From NCBI GenBank assembly GCA_016192345.1, contig JACPUH010000067.1:1-32114 (forward strand): a stretch of DNA of 32,114 nucleotides, written 5' to 3'. Position 1 is the first letter of the stretch; each line of letters begins with the position of its first letter. Source of the stretch: Ignavibacteriales bacterium. Its GTDB lineage: Bacteria; Bacteroidota; Ignavibacteria; UBA10030. The notes under the pieces were generated by a model. It did not search any database. It was not told where the DNA came from and saw nothing but the letters and a program-made list of their open reading frames with translations. A program made the translations under genes and the position numbers. This document shows, piece after piece, positions 7,544 through 15,910 of the stretch.

Positions 7544-8886
7544 TGCGGTTTCTTCAACCCGTACTTTTCAATCTTATTGTACAGTGTGACTCGGTCAATC
7601 TGGAGGATTTCAGCGGACCGTGAGATGTTCCAATGATTTTGTCCCAGCATCGCCATAATATGTTCCTTCTCCATCGCCGCAAGCGACCCGCAGGCCGGCA
7701 TCGATCGTTTTTCGAGAAGCTGGAACGGAAGATCTTCCGGCCGGATCGCCGGCTCCTTCCCTACTACCATCGCCCGCTCGATCGCGTTCTCCAGCTCGCG
7801 GATGTTGCCGGGCCAGTCGTACCGCACAATCGCGTCCATCGCATCCGGCGTGATCGTGTGAATGTGCTTTCCCATGGTCCGTGCGTAGTTCCTGACAAAA
7901 AAATTCGCAAGGATGGGAATATCCCCCTTGCGTTCCCGCAGGGGGGGGAGGAAAATGGAGAAAACATTCAACCGGTAGTACAGGTCCTCGCGGAACGTTC
8001 CTTCGGCAACGGCCTTCTCGAGGTCTTTGTTGGTCGCACTGATGATCCGGAAATCGACCTTGATGATATCGTTTCCTCCGAGCCGCGAGAACTGCTTCGT
8101 TTCAATCACCCGCAGCAGGTCCATCTGGGTCTTCATATCGATATTCCCCACTTCGTCGAGGAAGAGCGTCCCGCCGTCGCAGAGTTCGATCTTCCCCTTT
8201 CTCCGGTACTGCGCCCCGGTAAAAGCGCCCCGCTCGTGACCGAACAGCTCGCTCTCCAGAAGTCCCTCAGCCATGGCCCCGCAATTGACCGGTACGATGG
8301 GAAAGTAGCGGCGTGAGCTGCTGCTGTGGACCGCCCTCGCGATCAACTCCTTCCCGGTCCCACTCTCACCCCGGATCATCACCGTGGTGTCGGTGGAAGC
8401 GACCGTCTTGATCAACTCGAACACTTTCTGCATCTGCGGTGAGTCGCCGATGATTTCATCGGCTTTGGAAATTTCCGTGATCTGTTCGCGCAACTTGAGA
8501 TTCTCGCTGGCGAGACAACGTTGCTTGACCGCGTTGCTGACAATGTGAGAGAGATAATCAGGGTCGACGGGCTTGGTGACGTAATCGAACGCCCCGGCCT
8601 TGAGTGCCTGGACCGCGGTATCGACGGAGGCGTGGGCCGTAATGAAAATGATGGTCGCCCCCGCATCGATTTCCTTGATCCTCTGCTGCAATTCCATCCC
8701 GTCCACACCGGGCATTTTGATATCCAGCAGGATAATGTCCCATTTCTTCGCCTGCAGTTGCCGCAACGCGGCAGCGGCATCCTCTGCGCCACTCACTTCA
8801 TACCCATCCTCCCGAAACCATTTCATGAGCGAGTCGCGCACAATCTTTTCATCATCCACAACGAGAATCGAACTGTTGGTCATCAT
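7540..8886 (-). CDS. NtrC-type sigma-54-dependent response regulator
   Basis: This regulator activates RNA polymerase with sigma-54 at -24/-12 promoters after phosphorylation. Domains in order: receiver (about 5-120; acidic pair DD at 11-12, phospho-acceptor D55 in LLDIKMPG, T/K switch residues FITAH and TKP), AAA+ (about 145-385; Walker A GESGTGKE at 173-180, sigma-54 contact loop GAFTGA at 220-225, Walker B TLFLDEVG), and a C-terminal Fis-type helix-turn-helix (NHWNISRSAEILQIDRVTLYNKIEKYGL). Length 448 aa is standard. It overlaps the kinase gene by four bases, so the two are a cognate pair. Two candidate sigma-54 promoters with a shared palindrome lie before hypD and before the hox run, and this protein is the only sigma-54 activator in the window; the link is inferred. 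Confidence 0.96.
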   Translation of the reverse strand: MMTNSSILVVDDEKIVRDSLMKWFREDGYEVSGAEDAAAALRQLQAKKWDIILLDIKMPGVDGMELQQRIKEIDAGATIIFITAHASVDTAVQALKAGAFDYVTKPVDPDYLSHIVSNAVKQRCLASENLKLREQITEISKADEIIGDSPQMQKVFELIKTVASTDTTVMIRGESGTGKELIARAVHSSSSRRYFPIVPVNCGAMAEGLLESELFGHERGAFTGAQYRRKGKIELCDGGTLFLDEVGNIDMKTQMDLLRVIETKQFSRLGGNDIIKVDFRIISATNKDLEKAVAEGTFREDLYYRLNVFSIFLPPLRERKGDIPILANFFVRNYARTMGKHIHTITPDAMDAIVRYDWPGNIRELENAIERAMVVGKEPAIRPEDLPFQLLEKRSMPACGSLAAMEKEHIMAMLGQNHWNISRSAEILQIDRVTLYNKIEKYGLKKPQ

Positions 8887-10538
8887 TCTGTATTCCTCCC
8901 GGACACAAGCCGGGGATTTGGTGAACTACCCTCCAACGGCCGAGCCGGTGGAACAGCGTCGGTGGGAAATGAAAGCGTGAAGGTTGTACCTTTGGAAACT
9001 TCCGAATGCACGGCGATCGTCCCTCCGTGCCGTTCCACGATGCCGTAGACAACGGAAAGACCGAGTCCCACGCCCACTCCCTCCCGTTTCGTCGAGAAGA
9101 ACGGGTCGAAGATCGTCGGCAAATCGCTGTCCGGGATGCCAACGCCCGTATCCATGACATGGATGCGGATCATTCCCGTCTCATCCGGTTGAGGCACCTC
9201 GACGGTCAGGGTTCCTCCTCCCGGCATCGCTTCGACGCCATTCACGAAGAGGGCAACCAGCGCCTGCTGGATTTGGTTCTCATCGCACAAGAGCATCAAC
9301 TCGCCTGCCGGAAGCGTTGTCTGAAACCGGACATTGGATATCTCGAAATGATGTCGCATCAATTTCCCAGCCTTGTCGATGATCGTCCCAACCGGTGCGA
9401 GGCTCAATTCCCCGACCTGCTTCTTCGAAAAGAGAAGCAGGTTCTTCACGATGGTGCCGCAGCGGGCCGCCTCGCTCGCAATGAGGCCAAGGTCGTTGAG
9501 CATCTCCTCCTGCAGTTCACCACGTTTTTCTGTTTTGCGCAATTGCTTCGCAAGCAACCGTGCGTAGGTCAGGATCCCTTCGAGAGGGTTATTCAATTCA
9601 TGGGCAACGGTGGCGGAAAGTTTCCCGAGCGACGCCATTTTTTCGATCTGGAGGATCTGCTCATGGATGCGTTTCAATTCATCCGATTTCTGGCGGACAC
9701 GCTCCTCCAGCGTTTGCGCCCACTTCTCGTTCTGTTCTTTTTCCCGCCGGAGAGCGCCAGTCATATCGTTGAACGAACGGGCCAGCTCACCGATCTCATC
9801 CCGCGACGGGAGCGGAATCTCATGTTCAAGATTCCCCGCCTCGATCTGTCGGGTCCCTTCGATCAGCACCTTCACGGGACGGCCTACGAGGACCGTAAGA
9901 AAAATCATCGCCGCCCCCGTCATCACGATCACGGCAAGGATCGACACCATCAACATCTGATCCTGCTCCCTGGCAACCGACCGGTCGATTTCCTCGAGGG
10001 ACATACGCACATCTAGCACGCCGAGCACGGTCCGTTCAGAGGGGTCGGAATGGCAACCGGACTGGGAACAACTGTGCTCATTCCGGATCGGGTTGATCAA
10101 TCCTAGGACGCGGTGCCCCTGTGCCCCGGCATAGATACGCGTCCGGTTATTCATGGGAAGCGACTCAAGCGGCTTCGCCTGGTCATGACAGACGGTGCAT
10201 GCTTCAGCATGCAGATCGACGACGCTTCCCTGTTCGGTGGAATCGGTGGAGTAGGTGATGACACCGCGCTTGTTGTAGATGCGGATCCCTTCCACTCCCG
10301 GTTGGCGCCCGACCAGACCGATAATCTGATAGACATCCTCCTTCCGGTTCAGGAGCATGCTGTAATGCGTCGCATTCTTGACGACGTCACTCAGCCGGTC
10401 GGCACTTGCAAAGACCTGGTCCATCATCTGCGTCGCATGAAAGCGAATGGTGAACAGCGAGTAGATGCTGAACAGGCCCGTCACAAGGATGAAAGCCCCG
10501 AGCATCAAGCGAAAACGGAGCGTATGAAAGAACTGCAT
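8883..10538 (-). CDS. Membrane sensor histidine kinase with two c-type haem motifs
   Basis: This is the sensor partner of the downstream regulator. Order: transmembrane segment (about 9-31), extracytoplasmic sensor (32-195), second transmembrane segment (about 195-219), HAMP linker (GRPVKVLIEGTRQIEAGNLEHEIPLPSRDEIGELARSFNDM), coiled coil, HisKA with H313 in VAHELNNP, and HATPase (N-box FVNGVEAMP, DTGVGIP, GVGLGLSVVYGIVERHGG). The sensor domain contains CTVCH at 114-118 (a CXXCH haem c site) and CSQSGCH at 157-163 (a CX4CH variant). This predicts covalent haem and redox or gas sensing outside the membrane. The start ATG has GAGGTG upstream. It lies directly after the terminator that ends the NrfD/GcvH-like unit, so it may sense the state of that module or the quinone pool. 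Confidence 0.94.
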   Translation of the reverse strand: MQFFHTLRFRLMLGAFILVTGLFSIYSLFTIRFHATQMMDQVFASADRLSDVVKNATHYSMLLNRKEDVYQIIGLVGRQPGVEGIRIYNKRGVITYSTDSTEQGSVVDLHAEACTVCHDQAKPLESLPMNNRTRIYAGAQGHRVLGLINPIRNEHSCSQSGCHSDPSERTVLGVLDVRMSLEEIDRSVAREQDQMLMVSILAVIVMTGAAMIFLTVLVGRPVKVLIEGTRQIEAGNLEHEIPLPSRDEIGELARSFNDMTGALRREKEQNEKWAQTLEERVRQKSDELKRIHEQILQIEKMASLGKLSATVAHELNNPLEGILTYARLLAKQLRKTEKRGELQEEMLNDLGLIASEAARCGTIVKNLLLFSKKQVGELSLAPVGTIIDKAGKLMRHHFEISNVRFQTTLPAGELMLLCDENQIQQALVALFVNGVEAMPGGGTLTVEVPQPDETGMIRIHVMDTGVGIPDSDLPTIFDPFFSTKREGVGVGLGLSVVYGIVERHGGTIAVHSEVSKGTTFTLSFPTDAVPPARPLEGSSPNPRLVSGRNTE

Positions 10539-10590
10539 AAGGACACCTCACCCCAGCAGGAATGGCAGAAACCGTGCCAAGTACCGGACA

Positions 10591-10621
10591 ATAAAAAACG
10601 GGAATTGTCTCAATTCCCGTT
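10591..10621 (-). terminator. Intrinsic terminator of the NrfD/GcvH-like operon
   Basis: An 11-bp perfect stem (AACGGGAATTG with its complement, three-base loop, 10597-10621) is followed on the minus strand by a run of T residues (complement of the A run 10593-10598). It sits about 95 bases after the last GcvH-like gene and before the kinase gene, separating the two transcription units. This is the clearest intrinsic terminator in the window. Confidence 0.88.
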
Positions 10622-10716
10622 GTTCCCTGTTGCAACTTTAAGAAGGTTTATCCGGCCCGACTACGACAATTGGGAAATCCTCCGCGCCCCCCGTTTCCCA
10701 ATCATGGCACGGCCGG

Positions 10717-11466
10717 TCAGAAGAACACTTTCGTCAGAATGGAGAAGTACTTCTTCGCGCCGAGAATATCGGCGACCTCACGATGCATCTCGCCGCCATC
10801 CGCCAGCGTGGGACCCACCGCCGGTCGTTCATTCAACAGGGCCTGATGGAGGAGTTCCTTGAGTCGTGCATCATCCCTGGCGAAACTCTCCGCCGCTTTC
10901 CGGTCGGTCAGCAGTTTCTCCATCTCATCACTCCCTCCTTCAACACTGAGGTCGAACAACCATCCCTGGTCGTATGGATACTGCTCAAGCTTGTGCGGCT
11001 TTTCCGTCAACATCGAGTTCACCGCCCAGACCTCGCCGGTCAGAGGAGAAGGAATCGGAAACGTTCCACCATCGGTAACGATCCAGAGACAGACCTGGTC
11101 CCTGGCAACGCGCTCCCCCACAGAAGGAAAAGCAACGGCCTTCGGTGACACAAGGGCCCTTGCGAATCCCGGTTCGATCCCAACGCGCACAAGTGATTCC
11201 GACCAGCGGCGAACCCAGCAATGACGGCTGGTGTAGGAGTAATCGGTCCGGAGGTTTGCGGGACCATCGGCCCTCTGCTCCGGGGTGGTTTTCGCCTTTT
11301 GATCCGAATGATAATGCTTCCGCATGGCCGCATCGAGCGGGCAACGGTCGCAATCGAAGCTTCGGTCGCAGAGTTGGTACGACAGGATTCCCGCCGTCAT
11401 CCAGACACAGCGCAGCTCGTTCAGGGGGACAACCGAATGTTCTGAATGCCCGAAGGAATTTTTCAT
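10717..11466 (-). CDS. GcvH-like protein with N-terminal Cys motif (third copy)
   Basis: A 249-aa soluble protein related to the glycine cleavage H protein, whose lipoyl arm normally carries intermediates. The fold is visible from about residue 85 to 180 (VRVGIEPGFARAL, then SPLTGEVWAVN and PYDQGWLFDLSV), but the lipoyl lysine is not in place: by hand alignment to H protein the position is glycine. The N-terminal part adds four cysteines (C20, C33, C39, C42; WMTAGILSYQLCDRSFDCDRCPLD), a likely metal or Fe-S site. I use the ATG at 11466, which has AAGGAG ahead; the frame is open further upstream but would run into hybB. No signal peptide is seen. It closes the five-gene unit. Confidence 0.82.
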   Translation of the reverse strand: MKNSFGHSEHSVVPLNELRCVWMTAGILSYQLCDRSFDCDRCPLDAAMRKHYHSDQKAKTTPEQRADGPANLRTDYSYTSRHCWVRRWSESLVRVGIEPGFARALVSPKAVAFPSVGERVARDQVCLWIVTDGGTFPIPSPLTGEVWAVNSMLTEKPHKLEQYPYDQGWLFDLSVEGGSDEMEKLLTDRKAAESFARDDARLKELLHQALLNERPAVGPTLADGGEMHREVADILGAKKYFSILTKVFF

Positions 11467-11497
11467 AACGCCTTCTCCTTGTGTAACATACCACGCC

Positions 11498-12679
11498 CTA
11501 CCGGAGTTGCGATACGGTCTGCAAATCCTTTGCCCATTCGTCGGCAGGCGGGGAGAGTTCCTCATGTTCTGCGTGCGTAAAAATGGGGAGGTATTTGACT
11601 GCCAGCGCAAACGCGACAAATCCGAACACCACAATGGACAACGTCACCGCGAGCTCCATCCAGGAAGGGAAATATCCTTTTCCCGCCCATCCTTCAAATC
11701 CCGTGATCGAGGTGTTCATCCGGTTGATGATAAACCCGACCACGATCATGAGCGCCCCGGCAAACAACCCATTATGATTCTCACGAAACTTTCGCTGTGC
11801 CAGCAGGATCATCGGACCGAACACGCCAACGACCATCTCGAGCCAGTAAAGGTACGTCTCGTACCGCGGGAGGAAAAGAAGTCCAAGGGCCTTCCGCTCG
11901 ATCAAGTCGACGGTCTTGAACGACAGGTACACACCCAGCATCACCACACCCACCCTTGCGATGTCCGCCAGGATATCCATCTCCAATCCCCTGTGAAAAG
12001 CCCGCGCGCTTAGGAACGACTCGACAATGACCATGGCGCAACCGACCGCAATCGCGGAAATGTAAAAGAAGAACGGAAGGTACGGGGAATACCACAGTCC
12101 GTACAGTTTATCCGGGGCAATAAGGTACACTGAACCGAGCGATGACTGATGGAGCGTGGAAAGCAGGACGCCGACGATCACGAGGGGGATCGTGATTCTC
12201 TTGATGAACTTGATGGTCTTCGTCAGTTTAAATTTCTCCAGCACCACCGGGGAGAATTCCAGCGCCAGCACGGTGGTGTACAGCATGACGCACCAGGCCA
12301 CCTCGAACATGACCGACCGCGGGTTCCACATAATGATGGCATGCCAGATTTGAAGCGGTCTGCCGAGATCATACATCAATCCCAGGATCACCAGAGTGTA
12401 GCCGAGAAACGCCGTCAGGATGGCAGGGCGGACGACCGGTTCAAACCGTTTGAGGTTGAAGACATGAACCATCGCCGCGAGCGTGAACCCGCCGGCCGCC
12501 AGCCCCACGCCGGTGATCACGTCGAACCCCACCCACAGGCCCCACGGGAAATCGTCGCTGAGGTTGGTGGAGGCGCCCAGCCCATCCACAAACCGGACAT
12601 AGGTTGCATACAACCCGGCAGTGAAGATCAACCCGGCTGTCGCTTTCCAAAATGTGATTTTTGAGAGAATCTGTTTCAT
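11498..12679 (-). CDS. NrfD/HybB-like integral membrane subunit
   Basis: This polytopic protein (393 aa, about ten hydrophobic segments) belongs to the NrfD/PsrC/HybB family, which exchanges electrons between an iron-sulfur partner and the membrane quinone pool. Family landmarks include FPWGLWVGFDVITGVGLAAGGFTLAAM near the N-terminus, the charged pair region YDLGRPLQIWHAIIMWNPRSVMFEVAWCVMLY, and STLHQSSLGSVYLIAPDKLYGLWYSPYLPFFFYISAIAVG. It follows the HybA-like gene by 74 bases, the usual pairing. No hydrogenase or reductase catalytic subunit accompanies it here; GcvH-like proteins take that place. AAAGGGA precedes the ATG. Confidence 0.93.
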   Translation of the reverse strand: MKQILSKITFWKATAGLIFTAGLYATYVRFVDGLGASTNLSDDFPWGLWVGFDVITGVGLAAGGFTLAAMVHVFNLKRFEPVVRPAILTAFLGYTLVILGLMYDLGRPLQIWHAIIMWNPRSVMFEVAWCVMLYTTVLALEFSPVVLEKFKLTKTIKFIKRITIPLVIVGVLLSTLHQSSLGSVYLIAPDKLYGLWYSPYLPFFFYISAIAVGCAMVIVESFLSARAFHRGLEMDILADIARVGVVMLGVYLSFKTVDLIERKALGLLFLPRYETYLYWLEMVVGVFGPMILLAQRKFRENHNGLFAGALMIVVGFIINRMNTSITGFEGWAGKGYFPSWMELAVTLSIVVFGFVAFALAVKYLPIFTHAEHEELSPPADEWAKDLQTVSQLR

Positions 12680-12753
12680 CGTTCATCCCTTTCGAGGACG
12701 CTCCGAGGGTCGTTCCGCAGATGGCCCGCGGCCTTCGGAAGCAGTCATGGTTG

Positions 12754-13536
12754 CTATGAATTCGAGGTCTCGTGACCGTTCGAACGGTCGTCCATCTCTC
12801 TCAGCTTGGCTTCGAGTTGCTGCACTTCCGTCCGGCGATTGGTGATCCACCAAACGCCGTAGAGGAACACACCGCCGACGGCAACGACTGTCGGAATTTT
12901 TGAAAGCGCGTTCCACGTCAGGGCCGGCAGAGGGATCTTCGACAGGTTGGTCTTGAACCCCAGTTCTTCGAATGGGACGCTGCTGATGTAGAGAATGGAG
13001 GTCCCACCGACTTCCTCCAGCCCATAGACCTTATTGACATACTTCTCCGGTTCCGCTTTGATCCGCTCGTGCGCTTCACGGATCAGATCGTCCCGGTCGC
13101 CAAACTTGGTGGCGCCGGTGGGGCAAGCCTCCGCACACGCGGGCTGCAGTCCCTTCTCCAACCGAGATGCGCAGAACTTGCACTTCTGCACGCGCGGGTA
13201 ATTGTTGTCCCATTCGTACCGCGGGACCTGGAACGGGCAGGCTTGCATGCAATATCGGCAGCCGATGCACTTGTTCTCATCATACAGCACCGGACCAGCA
13301 GCGGTCTTGGTGAATGCCCCGACGGGACACACCGAGACGCAGGTGGGATCGACGCAGTGCTGGCACATCCTCCGAACGTAGGTGCCGTTGAATTCGTGCA
13401 GCACGGTGTACGCCGTCGGCGAGAGGATTTGTTCCTCCTTGTCCGAAAGGCCGTTTTCCTCCTTGCAGGCCACCTGACAGGCATTGCAGCCGACGCAGAG
13501 GGTTATATCAATCAACATGGCTTTCTTTGCAATCAT
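12754..13536 (-). CDS. HybA-like 4x[4Fe-4S] ferredoxin with C-terminal membrane anchor
   Basis: An electron-transfer protein predicted to carry four 4Fe-4S clusters and to dock onto the NrfD/HybB-like subunit. Cysteine groups: C14, C17, C20, C24; C58, C61, C66, C70; C90, C93, C96, C100; and C119, C122, C134, C138. This is the HybA/DmsB/PsrB arrangement. A transmembrane segment at about 213-232 (IPTVVAVGGVFLYGVWWIT) anchors the C-terminus, again as in HybA. Unlike many HybA proteins there is no Tat or Sec signal at the N-terminus (MIAKKAMLIDITLCVGC), so the clusters may face the cytoplasm. GGAGA precedes the ATG, and the gene follows the second GcvH-like gene by 17 bases. Confidence 0.92.
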   Translation of the reverse strand: MIAKKAMLIDITLCVGCNACQVACKEENGLSDKEEQILSPTAYTVLHEFNGTYVRRMCQHCVDPTCVSVCPVGAFTKTAAGPVLYDENKCIGCRYCMQACPFQVPRYEWDNNYPRVQKCKFCASRLEKGLQPACAEACPTGATKFGDRDDLIREAHERIKAEPEKYVNKVYGLEEVGGTSILYISSVPFEELGFKTNLSKIPLPALTWNALSKIPTVVAVGGVFLYGVWWITNRRTEVQQLEAKLREMDDRSNGHETSNS

Positions 13537-13553
13537 GGTATTCTCCCGGTCGG

Positions 13554-14237
13554 CTACTGAACTTCAAGAAATGTTGCTTCAAATTTTTTCCAGACTCCTT
13601 CGTCCATCTGCTTCAGCGCTCCCGCCACCGGCGCACCCCCATCCTGCAACAAGGCCGGGAGGACATCGGAATTCGCACCCATCCCCGCAAAGACATCACG
13701 CAATCGGCCGAACTCATTGCGCATCCAACCTCGGGTTTCATCCCCCAACAGCATCAATTTGAGGTCCGACGACCTTTGCGGCTTGATGGCATAGGCCCAC
13801 CCGTCGGAGAACAACTGTTCTTTCAGCAAGGCCGGGTTCTTCTTAAGTTCCTCATTGCGCGACAAGATGCTCCCGTCGATTGGAGAACGGACCGTCAGGG
13901 AGCGGGCTCCTTCCGTCAACACCATGATCCGCTCGCCCCGCTTCACGGGTTCTCCCTCGCGTTTCAGATAGGTGATCTCGGGTTGTTCCAGCAATCGCCC
14001 CACAAAGTCATCGAGGCCGAGCCGGACTTTTCCGGACGGGAAGAGGTTCAGCCAGGTATGGGAGCGGGCAAAGAACATCCCTTCCGGCGCACGGACGGCC
14101 ATCGTAGCGAGGGACTCGTGCGCCCTCGCGGGCGTAACAGGGGCAAGAGAGACGGATCGGCCGGCCTTGAAGCGCCGTAATCCCCAATCAATGCCGAGGA
14201 ACACAAGAATGGTCGCGACAACTAACAGGACGGTCAT
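13554..14237 (-). CDS. Membrane-anchored GcvH-like protein (second copy)
   Basis: A 227-aa protein with one N-terminal membrane segment (MTVLLVVATILVFLGIDWGL) followed by basic residues (RRFK), which by the positive-inside rule puts the rest in the cytoplasm. Residues about 50-160 follow the glycine cleavage H fold: SHTWLNLFPSGKVRLGLDDFVGRLL, then RGERIMVL and SPIDGSILSRNEEL. The expected lipoyl-lysine position holds alanine by hand alignment (MVLTEGARSLTVRSP). The C-terminal part is mainly helical and ends with a segment (MRNEFGRLRDVFAGM, LLQDGGAPVAG) that resembles the tail of the first copy. It follows that copy by four bases. Confidence 0.83.
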   Translation of the reverse strand: MTVLLVVATILVFLGIDWGLRRFKAGRSVSLAPVTPARAHESLATMAVRAPEGMFFARSHTWLNLFPSGKVRLGLDDFVGRLLEQPEITYLKREGEPVKRGERIMVLTEGARSLTVRSPIDGSILSRNEELKKNPALLKEQLFSDGWAYAIKPQRSSDLKLMLLGDETRGWMRNEFGRLRDVFAGMGANSDVLPALLQDGGAPVAGALKQMDEGVWKKFEATFLEVQ

Positions 14238-14241
14238 GAGG

Positions 14242-14931
14242 TTATTCCTTCTTCAATGGAGGTTGTACAATGGTTCGATGTGATACCGCGTAGAGCGTGA
14301 AAAATTCCGATGCGACGCGTTGCCAGTCTTCGTCTGAAAGGAGGCTGCTGATATCGTTCACGATGTGCCCGCCATCCTGCAGCACGGTTCCAATTCTGGG
14401 TGAGAACGCGGAAACAAGCTGCATCCTTAACGCATCATTCCAGCGATCGGCGGTCACACCATGGAGAAGATTGCGAAGCTCCATCGCCAGGTTCGTCGGT
14501 GCGATTTTCGCCACCCATCCCTGGTCATAGGGAAAAGAGTTGATCAGAACCGGATCCTTCGCAAGAGACTGGTTGACCTCGACGACCGTTCCCGAAACTG
14601 GGGCTATCGCGGAAACTTCCTTATTCCCGCGGGAGAGCGTGACGAGCCGTTGCCCTTGTCGAATGCGCTCTCCGGGTTGCGGGAGGACAAGACTCTCGAC
14701 GGCACCGATAAACCGCTGGGCAAAATCATCAACCCCGACGGTGACGATATCGGCCCCGTGTGTCTCGGCCCAACTATGCCCCGGATGCACATAGCGACGC
14801 ACCACTTGATGCGGGAGGGTCACCGTGAGGTTCCGTTTTTCAGAAACAGCCATGGGTTTGCGCATGGCGTCCCGATACATCTGGATGCCGATGAAGATTG
14901 CTGCGGTGATGACGACAAGTAGGATGACCAT
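14242..14931 (-). CDS. Membrane-anchored GcvH-like protein (first copy)
   Basis: First gene of the NrfD module. It has an N-terminal membrane segment (MVILLVVITAAIFIGIQ) followed by basic residues (YRDAMRK), predicting a cytoplasmic globular part. This part matches the glycine cleavage H fold: HPGHSWAETHG, VTVGVDDFAQRFIGAVESLVLPQPGERIRQGQ, then APVSGTVVEVNQSL and SFPYDQGWVAKI. The lipoyl-lysine position is asparagine by hand alignment, with a lysine one residue later (RGNKEVSAIAP), so modification here is doubtful but not excluded. I choose the ATG at 14931 because GGAGGT lies four bases ahead; an in-frame GTG at 14943 overlaps that ribosome site. The C-terminal tail (VLQDGGHIVNDISSLL) recurs in the third copy. 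Confidence 0.84.
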   Translation of the reverse strand: MVILLVVITAAIFIGIQMYRDAMRKPMAVSEKRNLTVTLPHQVVRRYVHPGHSWAETHGADIVTVGVDDFAQRFIGAVESLVLPQPGERIRQGQRLVTLSRGNKEVSAIAPVSGTVVEVNQSLAKDPVLINSFPYDQGWVAKIAPTNLAMELRNLLHGVTADRWNDALRMQLVSAFSPRIGTVLQDGGHIVNDISSLLSDEDWQRVASEFFTLYAVSHRTIVQPPLKKE

Positions 14932-14943
14932 GACGACCTCCAC

Positions 14944-15246
14944 GTACTGCTGGTGATAAATTCTGCCCGGTAGTATTAAAGTATCGTGCCATCATTCTGA
15001 GCGAAAACATAATTCATCCCCCTCCAACTCTCTTCCCGCCAATGGGTTGGGGATGTCAATCTTGGGACAATAGTTGATCAAATCGGCCGCGTTGAAGAAC
15101 TCTACAGGGGCAAGTGATGAAAAGTCGTACAGGGATTAAGAGGTTGATGGTGAAGCACTTATGGTCGGTGATGAGAATTTCAACGCGGGGTGTTGAAAGG
15201 ATCAACGGTGCGAGGGTAAGAATTTTAAGAGAACGACCGTATCCGG
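14944..15246. other. Intergenic region upstream of the NrfD/GcvH-like operon
   Basis: This 303-base stretch separates the orphan methyltransferase from the first GcvH-like gene and must hold the promoter of the latter. On the minus strand a perfect -24-like box TGGCACG lies at 14985-14991, but the invariant GC of a -12 box is missing at the right spacing. Short overlapping inverted repeats of GTTGA/TCAAC occur near 15181-15207. I see no coding region, RNA gene or clear terminator. Confidence 0.5.
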
Positions 15247-15855
15247 TTAGGTGAGTGCGCCGGAGGCAACAAAGGAGATATTCAAGGGGGTCTCGATGGA
15301 GCGAATGTACTGGTACCGGGATTGAAGAGTTGGTTCGATCTCCTTCATCGGCATCGTTCCTAAGGAATGATGTCCGGCATAGACAACCTGGTGCAGACGC
15401 TCCATCACTCCAAAGCCGGTTTCATTGAAATCGCCGATGATAAGGACGCCGCGTGGATCGTGAACGCGAATCAATTCGGAAAAAGCCTTTTGCGGGTTGG
15501 CAAGTTCGTGGAGCGTGTTCATGCAGACAAGAAACGGGATCGAATGATCCTGGAACGGCAGACTTTCCACATTCAATCGCAGGAATTGAACAAGGGGGAG
15601 ATACGCATTCGTAATCCGTTCCTCCGCACGATGTCGTTGCCCGAGCTCAAGATCGCCGGTGACAACGTGGAATCCCAGTCGGGTCAGGACCGACGTCATG
15701 CGCCCGGTTCCGGTGGCCAACTCAAGGACCGTAGCCTGCGGCGGAAGATCTGTTTTGCCGACGATCTGTTCATATTCCCCCGTGAGATCATATCCCCACG
15801 AACGGAGGAGCCGGTCGCTTTCGGAGGGAGGAATAGATGAGAAGATTGATGCCAT
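15247..15855 (-). CDS. Class I SAM-dependent methyltransferase (UbiE-like)
   Basis: A 202-aa Rossmann-fold methyltransferase. Motif I VLELATGTGRMTSVL (about 43-57) binds S-adenosylmethionine, followed by the acidic end of strand two (VVTGDLE), LRLNVESLPFQDHSIPFLVCMNTLHEL (motifs II/post-II) and the post-III strand RGVLIIGDFNE. The pattern is that of small-molecule methyltransferases such as UbiE/ArsM-type enzymes; the substrate is unknown. I use the ATG at 15855, though a TTG at 15876 would add seven residues; neither has a good ribosome site. It stands alone between two long intergenic regions downstream of hypE. Confidence 0.85.
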   Translation of the reverse strand: MASIFSSIPPSESDRLLRSWGYDLTGEYEQIVGKTDLPPQATVLELATGTGRMTSVLTRLGFHVVTGDLELGQRHRAEERITNAYLPLVQFLRLNVESLPFQDHSIPFLVCMNTLHELANPQKAFSELIRVHDPRGVLIIGDFNETGFGVMERLHQVVYAGHHSLGTMPMKEIEPTLQSRYQYIRSIETPLNISFVASGALT

Positions 15856-15910
15856 GCGATATTCTATCGGACACAATCAGCATTCTGGAGAAAAGAAGCT
15901 CTTCATTATC

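Noticed and set aside
9006..10016. Plus-strand open frame of 336 codons opposite the histidine kinase
   Set aside because: The minus-strand kinase has all catalytic boxes; the opposite frame is rich in Arg and His with no domain pattern, as expected for a shadow frame.
12683..12916. Possible small gene between the HybA-like and HybB-like genes
   Set aside because: It overlaps the end of the HybA-like gene in another frame, is highly charged and arginine rich, and has no plausible start context.
14973..14991. Perfect -24-like box TGGCACG upstream of the first GcvH-like gene, suggesting a third sigma-54 promoter
   Set aside because: The -12 position reads TTTA where GC is nearly invariant, and the TTCTCA-N4-TGAGAA palindrome is absent from this gap. 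It may be part of another promoter type.
14944..15246. Riboswitch or small RNA in the 303-base gap
   Set aside because: Only short GTTGA/TCAAC dyads are visible; no known riboswitch core could be recognised by eye.
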